A DNA stretch of 64,000 nt from Gemmatimonadota bacterium (GTDB lineage Bacteria; Gemmatimonadota; Gemmatimonadetes; Palauibacterales; KS3-K002), in NCBI GenBank assembly GCA_020344215.1, contig CP070815.1, positions 4,149,057 through 4,213,056 of the forward strand. Direction: 5' to 3'. The notes under the pieces were generated by a model, which made no database searches, was not told the DNA's origin, and saw nothing but the letters and a program-made list of their open reading frames with translations. The translations under genes were made by a program, and so were the position numbers. Each line of letters begins with the position of its first letter. The first letter of the stretch is position 1. Below, piece after piece: positions 61,348 through 64,000 of this stretch.

Positions 61348-62883
61348 CTACTGCGTACCGCCGATCTCGGGCGCCGGGCCCAGCACGTCCTCGACCGTCA
61401 GGTTGTCGATCGTGCCCAGCTCGAGCGCCCGGATGCCTTCCTCGATCGTCGCACGATCACCCACCACGATGACCGCCATCTGTTCGGGGACGACGTACTT
61501 CTGCGCCACGCGCTGCACATCGGCCTGCGTGACGCCCAGGATCCGCTCCACGTACTCGTTGAAGTAGCCGTCCGGCAGACCGTAGAGCTCGAGCTCGGTG
61601 AGCCGCCCGGCGATCCCCGCCACCGTCTGGAAGCGGCTGGGGAAGCGCAGCGCCACGTAGTTCTTGGCGCGCGTCAGTTCCTCGTCCGAAACCGGCTCGA
61701 GGATGTCGTTCAGCTCTTTCATGAACTGGACCAGCGCCGAGTCGGTCACGGCGGTCTGCACCGCCGAGCTCGCCCGGAACGGCCCGGGCAGCGGGTTGAA
61801 CCCGAAGTATGAGTAAGCGGCGTAGGTGTAGCCGTGTTCCTCACGCAGGTTCTGGTTGAGCCGCGAGGCGTACGAGCCGCCGAGGATCGTATTCATCACG
61901 ACGAGCGCGTAGTAGTCGTCGGTCAGCCGCGGGACCCCGATGCGGCCGATGCGGATTTCCGACTGCGCCGCGCTAGGCTTGTCCACCAGGTAGACCCGGC
62001 GCTCAACTACCTGCTCCGCCTGCGGCCAGCTCATCAGCGGGATCGCGCCGCGTCGCCAGTCGCCAAACAGCGCCTCGAGCTTCTCGCGCGCTTCGCCCAG
62101 GCTGATGTCGCCGACCACGACGAAGAAAGCGTTGTTGGGTCGGAAATAGGTCTCGTGGAACTCTCTCAGGCCAGCGACGGTGTACGAGCGGATCGCTCGC
62201 TCGTCGCTCCAGCGCCCATACGGGTGATCCTCGCCGAACAGCGCGCGGTCGAAGAGCACCGCAGCCACCGACCGTGGCTCGTCCCGCGCCTGCATGAGCG
62301 AGTTGAGTTGCTGCAAACGCTTGCGCTCCAGCTCCTCTGCCGGGAAGTCGGGCCGCAAGGCCACGTCCGCCATGATCGCCAGCGCTGCGTCCAGCCGGCT
62401 GCGCGGCGTGTAGAGCGCCACCGTCGTGGTGTGGTCGCCCGCAGACACCGAGAGGCTCGCTCCGAGATACTCGATCTCGTCGGCCAACTGCAGCGCGTCG
62501 CGTCCGCCGGCCCCTTCGTCCATCATGTCGGCCGTCATACCGGCGAGCCCGGCCAGTTCCGCTGGATCGAAGGCCGAGCCCGTCCTCACCACCAGGTTCA
62601 CCTGTACGAGCGCCACGTTGTGCTTCTCCAGTAGCAACACTCTTGCACCGTTCGACAGCTCGACGCGGTGGATGGGCGGCAGCGAGAGTGCCGGCGGTGG
62701 TCCCAGCTCCGGTGGCTGGCTGCGGTCGGGTATCTGCGCCGCTAGCTCCGGCGCGAATAGCGCAACGGAAAGTGCAGCCCCCAGCAATGCTCCCGCACGA
62801 CCAACTCTCCCACTCTTACCCATACTCGTACTCGCACTCCTAGTCGCGACGTTCTCCAAGATTCGCATCTTAAGATTCTCCAT
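61348..62883 (-). CDS. M16 peptidase-family protein, inactive-type half (511 aa)
   Basis: The long N-terminus includes a hexanucleotide-repeat segment (62805-62846); ATG 62883 is the earliest start and a later ATG (62823, MGKSGRVGRAG) directly precedes a signal peptide (AGALLGAALSVALFAPELAAQ). The M16 fold is clear (HRVELSNGARVLLLEKHNVALVQVNLVVRTGSAFDP..., YALVVMNTILGGSYASRLNQNLREEHGYTY), but the HxxEH site is replaced (GLAGMTADMMDEGAG). It is thus the non-catalytic partner of the enzyme encoded upstream, as in heterodimeric M16 proteases of many bacteria. The two genes are 11 bp apart. Confidence 0.87.
   Translation of the reverse strand: MENLKMRILENVATRSASTSMGKSGRVGRAGALLGAALSVALFAPELAAQIPDRSQPPELGPPPALSLPPIHRVELSNGARVLLLEKHNVALVQVNLVVRTGSAFDPAELAGLAGMTADMMDEGAGGRDALQLADEIEYLGASLSVSAGDHTTTVALYTPRSRLDAALAIMADVALRPDFPAEELERKRLQQLNSLMQARDEPRSVAAVLFDRALFGEDHPYGRWSDERAIRSYTVAGLREFHETYFRPNNAFFVVVGDISLGEAREKLEALFGDWRRGAIPLMSWPQAEQVVERRVYLVDKPSAAQSEIRIGRIGVPRLTDDYYALVVMNTILGGSYASRLNQNLREEHGYTYAAYSYFGFNPLPGPFRASSAVQTAVTDSALVQFMKELNDILEPVSDEELTRAKNYVALRFPSRFQTVAGIAGRLTELELYGLPDGYFNEYVERILGVTQADVQRVAQKYVVPEQMAVIVVGDRATIEEGIRALELGTIDNLTVEDVLGPAPEIGGTQ
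62805..62846. repeat. Degenerate hexanucleotide repeat in M16 gene start
   Basis: On the plus strand hexads CTCTCC, CACTCT, TACCCA, TACTCG, TACTCG, CACTCC, TAGTCG run from 62805 to 62846. They encode alternating Ser residues of the N-terminal segment and confuse the choice of start codon. Confidence 0.6.
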
Positions 62884-62894
62884 CTCGCCAGCAC

Positions 62895-64000
62895 TCAGTC
62901 CGTATTCGACTTCATTCCCTCGGACGCCAGGTCCGTCCGACCTTCCGGCACCACGCTCAATACCACGCGCCCGTCATCGCGCAACCACGTCCGCGTCACC
63001 GCCTGGATGTCGACGGGCTCGATCGCCTTGTACCGAGCCAGATCTTCGTTGAAATAGTCGGGGTTACCCGTGCGGAAATAGTAAGCGTTCAGCCTGTCCG
63101 CTTTACCGCTGAAACCGCCGACCCGCTCCAGACTACCCAGGAAGCCGACCTCGTACTGATTGACCGCCCGCTGTACCTCACGCTCACTCGGCGCTTCCAT
63201 CTTGAGGCGATCGATCTCTTCCTGGATCACAACCTCGAGCTCGTCCAGGTCGTGGCCAGCGCGCGCAGTGGTGATGATCCAGAACGAGCTGCCCTGTTCC
63301 AGCGAGTACTGGAAGGCGGTCACGTCCTGCGCGATCTGTAACTCGTAAACTAACCGCTTATAGAGCCGCGAGTTCTTACCTTCGGTCAGGACGCTGGCGA
63401 GGATGTCGAGCTCGGCGTCGCCCGGTGCGTAGATCGCCGGCGACAACCACGCCATATACATGCGCGGCAGCGAGACACGGTCCTCCAGCACCGACCGCCG
63501 CTCTTCCGTGAGGAAGGCGCTTACCACGTCCGGCGGCGGCACCGGGTCGCCGGCCGGCACATCGCTGAACCACTTCTCCACCAGCGCGCGAGTCTCGGCG
63601 GCGTCGAAGTCGCCGGCGATGGCGATGCTGGCGTTGGCCGGGCTGTACCAACGCGTGAAGAACTCGACTACGTCCTCGTAGCTTGCCGCCGACAGGTCCT
63701 CCATCGAGCCGATCACCGGCCAGCTGTAGGGATGACTTTCCGGGAAGAGGTGCTCGAACATGGTCGAAAAGGCGAGTCCGTAGGGCCGGTTCTCGACCCG
63801 CTGGCGCCGCTCGTTCTTCACCACATCGCGCTGGCCGTCCACCTTCTCCTGCGACGTGGCGGCCAAGAGATACCCCATGCGGTCCGACTCCAGGAACAAC
63901 GCCAGCTCGAGGGCGTTCGCCGGCAGGTCCTCGTAGTAGTTGGTGCGGTCCTGCGTGGTCGACCCGTTGTTGCTGGCGCCGGCCGCCTCAAGCCAGTTGT
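62895..64000 (-). CDS. M16 zinc metallopeptidase, active-type half (N-terminus beyond window)
   Basis: The frame runs off the right edge; about 368 residues are present. Visible are AGASNNGSTTQDRTNYYEDLP, LESDRMGYL and VVKNERRQRVENRPYG, where the Glu following the gap is the third zinc ligand of M16 enzymes; the HxxEH helix would lie just outside the window. The second domain follows (YVKRLVYELQIAQDVTAFQYSL-like and FLGSLERVGGFSGKADRLNAYYFRTGNPDYF). This is the insulinase/processing-peptidase-type partner of the inactive-type protein encoded downstream. Confidence 0.87.
   Translation of the reverse strand, partial: NWLEAAGASNNGSTTQDRTNYYEDLPANALELALFLESDRMGYLLAATSQEKVDGQRDVVKNERRQRVENRPYGLAFSTMFEHLFPESHPYSWPVIGSMEDLSAASYEDVVEFFTRWYSPANASIAIAGDFDAAETRALVEKWFSDVPAGDPVPPPDVVSAFLTEERRSVLEDRVSLPRMYMAWLSPAIYAPGDAELDILASVLTEGKNSRLYKRLVYELQIAQDVTAFQYSLEQGSSFWIITTARAGHDLDELEVVIQEEIDRLKMEAPSEREVQRAVNQYEVGFLGSLERVGGFSGKADRLNAYYFRTGNPDYFNEDLARYKAIEPVDIQAVTRTWLRDDGRVVLSVVPEGRTDLASEGMKSNTD

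Overview
The window is high-GC bacterial chromosomal DNA with densely packed genes, many overlapping by 1-11 bases (ATGA and GTGA junctions), and no rRNA, tRNA, CRISPR array, insertion sequence or phage module that I can see. The best taxonomic guess is Gemmatimonadota or a close relative. The main reason is a tandem pair of Ser/Thr kinases with the characteristic stretch around NHPHILPLLDSGEADG, together with three DUF4097-type beta-solenoid proteins, several CPBP/M50 membrane proteases, M16 peptidase pairs, a sortilin-like Asp-box protein and secreted amidohydrolases. The assignment rests on remembered family style, not on a marker gene.

Layout. 1-7.3 kb: the N-terminal end of a TolB/TPR-type regulator, an AbrB-like protein, CBS and NfuA genes, a macro-domain protein, a methyltransferase, a DUF72 protein, an SDR dehydrogenase and a two-domain cupredoxin-like lipoprotein. 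7.6-11.6 kb: tesA-like esterase divergent from a YbbA/YbbP-type ABC transporter. 11.6-17.5 kb: a GbsR/MarR-type regulator with a clear promoter and operator facing a five-gene operon (LolA-like periplasmic protein, two FtsX/LolCE-like permeases, a LolD-like ATPase, an outer-membrane barrel), which looks like a complete trans-envelope lipid or lipoprotein export route. 17.5-34.7 kb: M50-like and CPBP membrane proteases, a holin-like protein, DUF4097 proteins, the two kinases, a second methyltransferase, AlkD-like glycosylase, amidohydrolase, threonine/serine dehydratase, and an ECF sigma/anti-sigma pair directly upstream of two DUF4097 genes.

35-53.5 kb is a glycan-utilisation island: NagB-LmbE fusion, secreted GH2 beta-galactosidase, endo/exonuclease/phosphatase-fold protein, GH109 enzyme, phosphodiesterase lipoprotein, a GHMP sugar kinase whose motif resembles N-acetylgalactosamine kinase more than classical galactokinase, a PurF-like protein lacking the glutaminase cysteine, an AhpD-like protein, an SSS symporter, a GH92 alpha-mannosidase with a large inserted domain, and a sugar nucleotidyltransferase. 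Together they suggest use of GalNAc-, galactose- and mannose-containing glycoconjugates. 53.5-64 kb: a large Asp-box/sortilin-like protein, another LolA-like protein and a decayed paralogue of it, an ankyrin-tetraheme cytochrome fusion, an ankyrin protein with a degenerate metallo-beta-lactamase-like tail, and two M16 peptidases (the second runs off the right edge).

Non-coding structure of note: a dispersed family of 7-bp tandem arrays that repeatedly supplies stop codons at gene ends (2758, 11613, 26225, 33641), a helical-phase direct-repeat cluster at 57645, a large inverted repeat at 57758, and an orphan intrinsic terminator at 6286. Six-frame reading also revealed short genes and remnants below usual cut-offs (30565-30693, 37049-37204, 57902-58048) and a probable ACG start for the sugar kinase.
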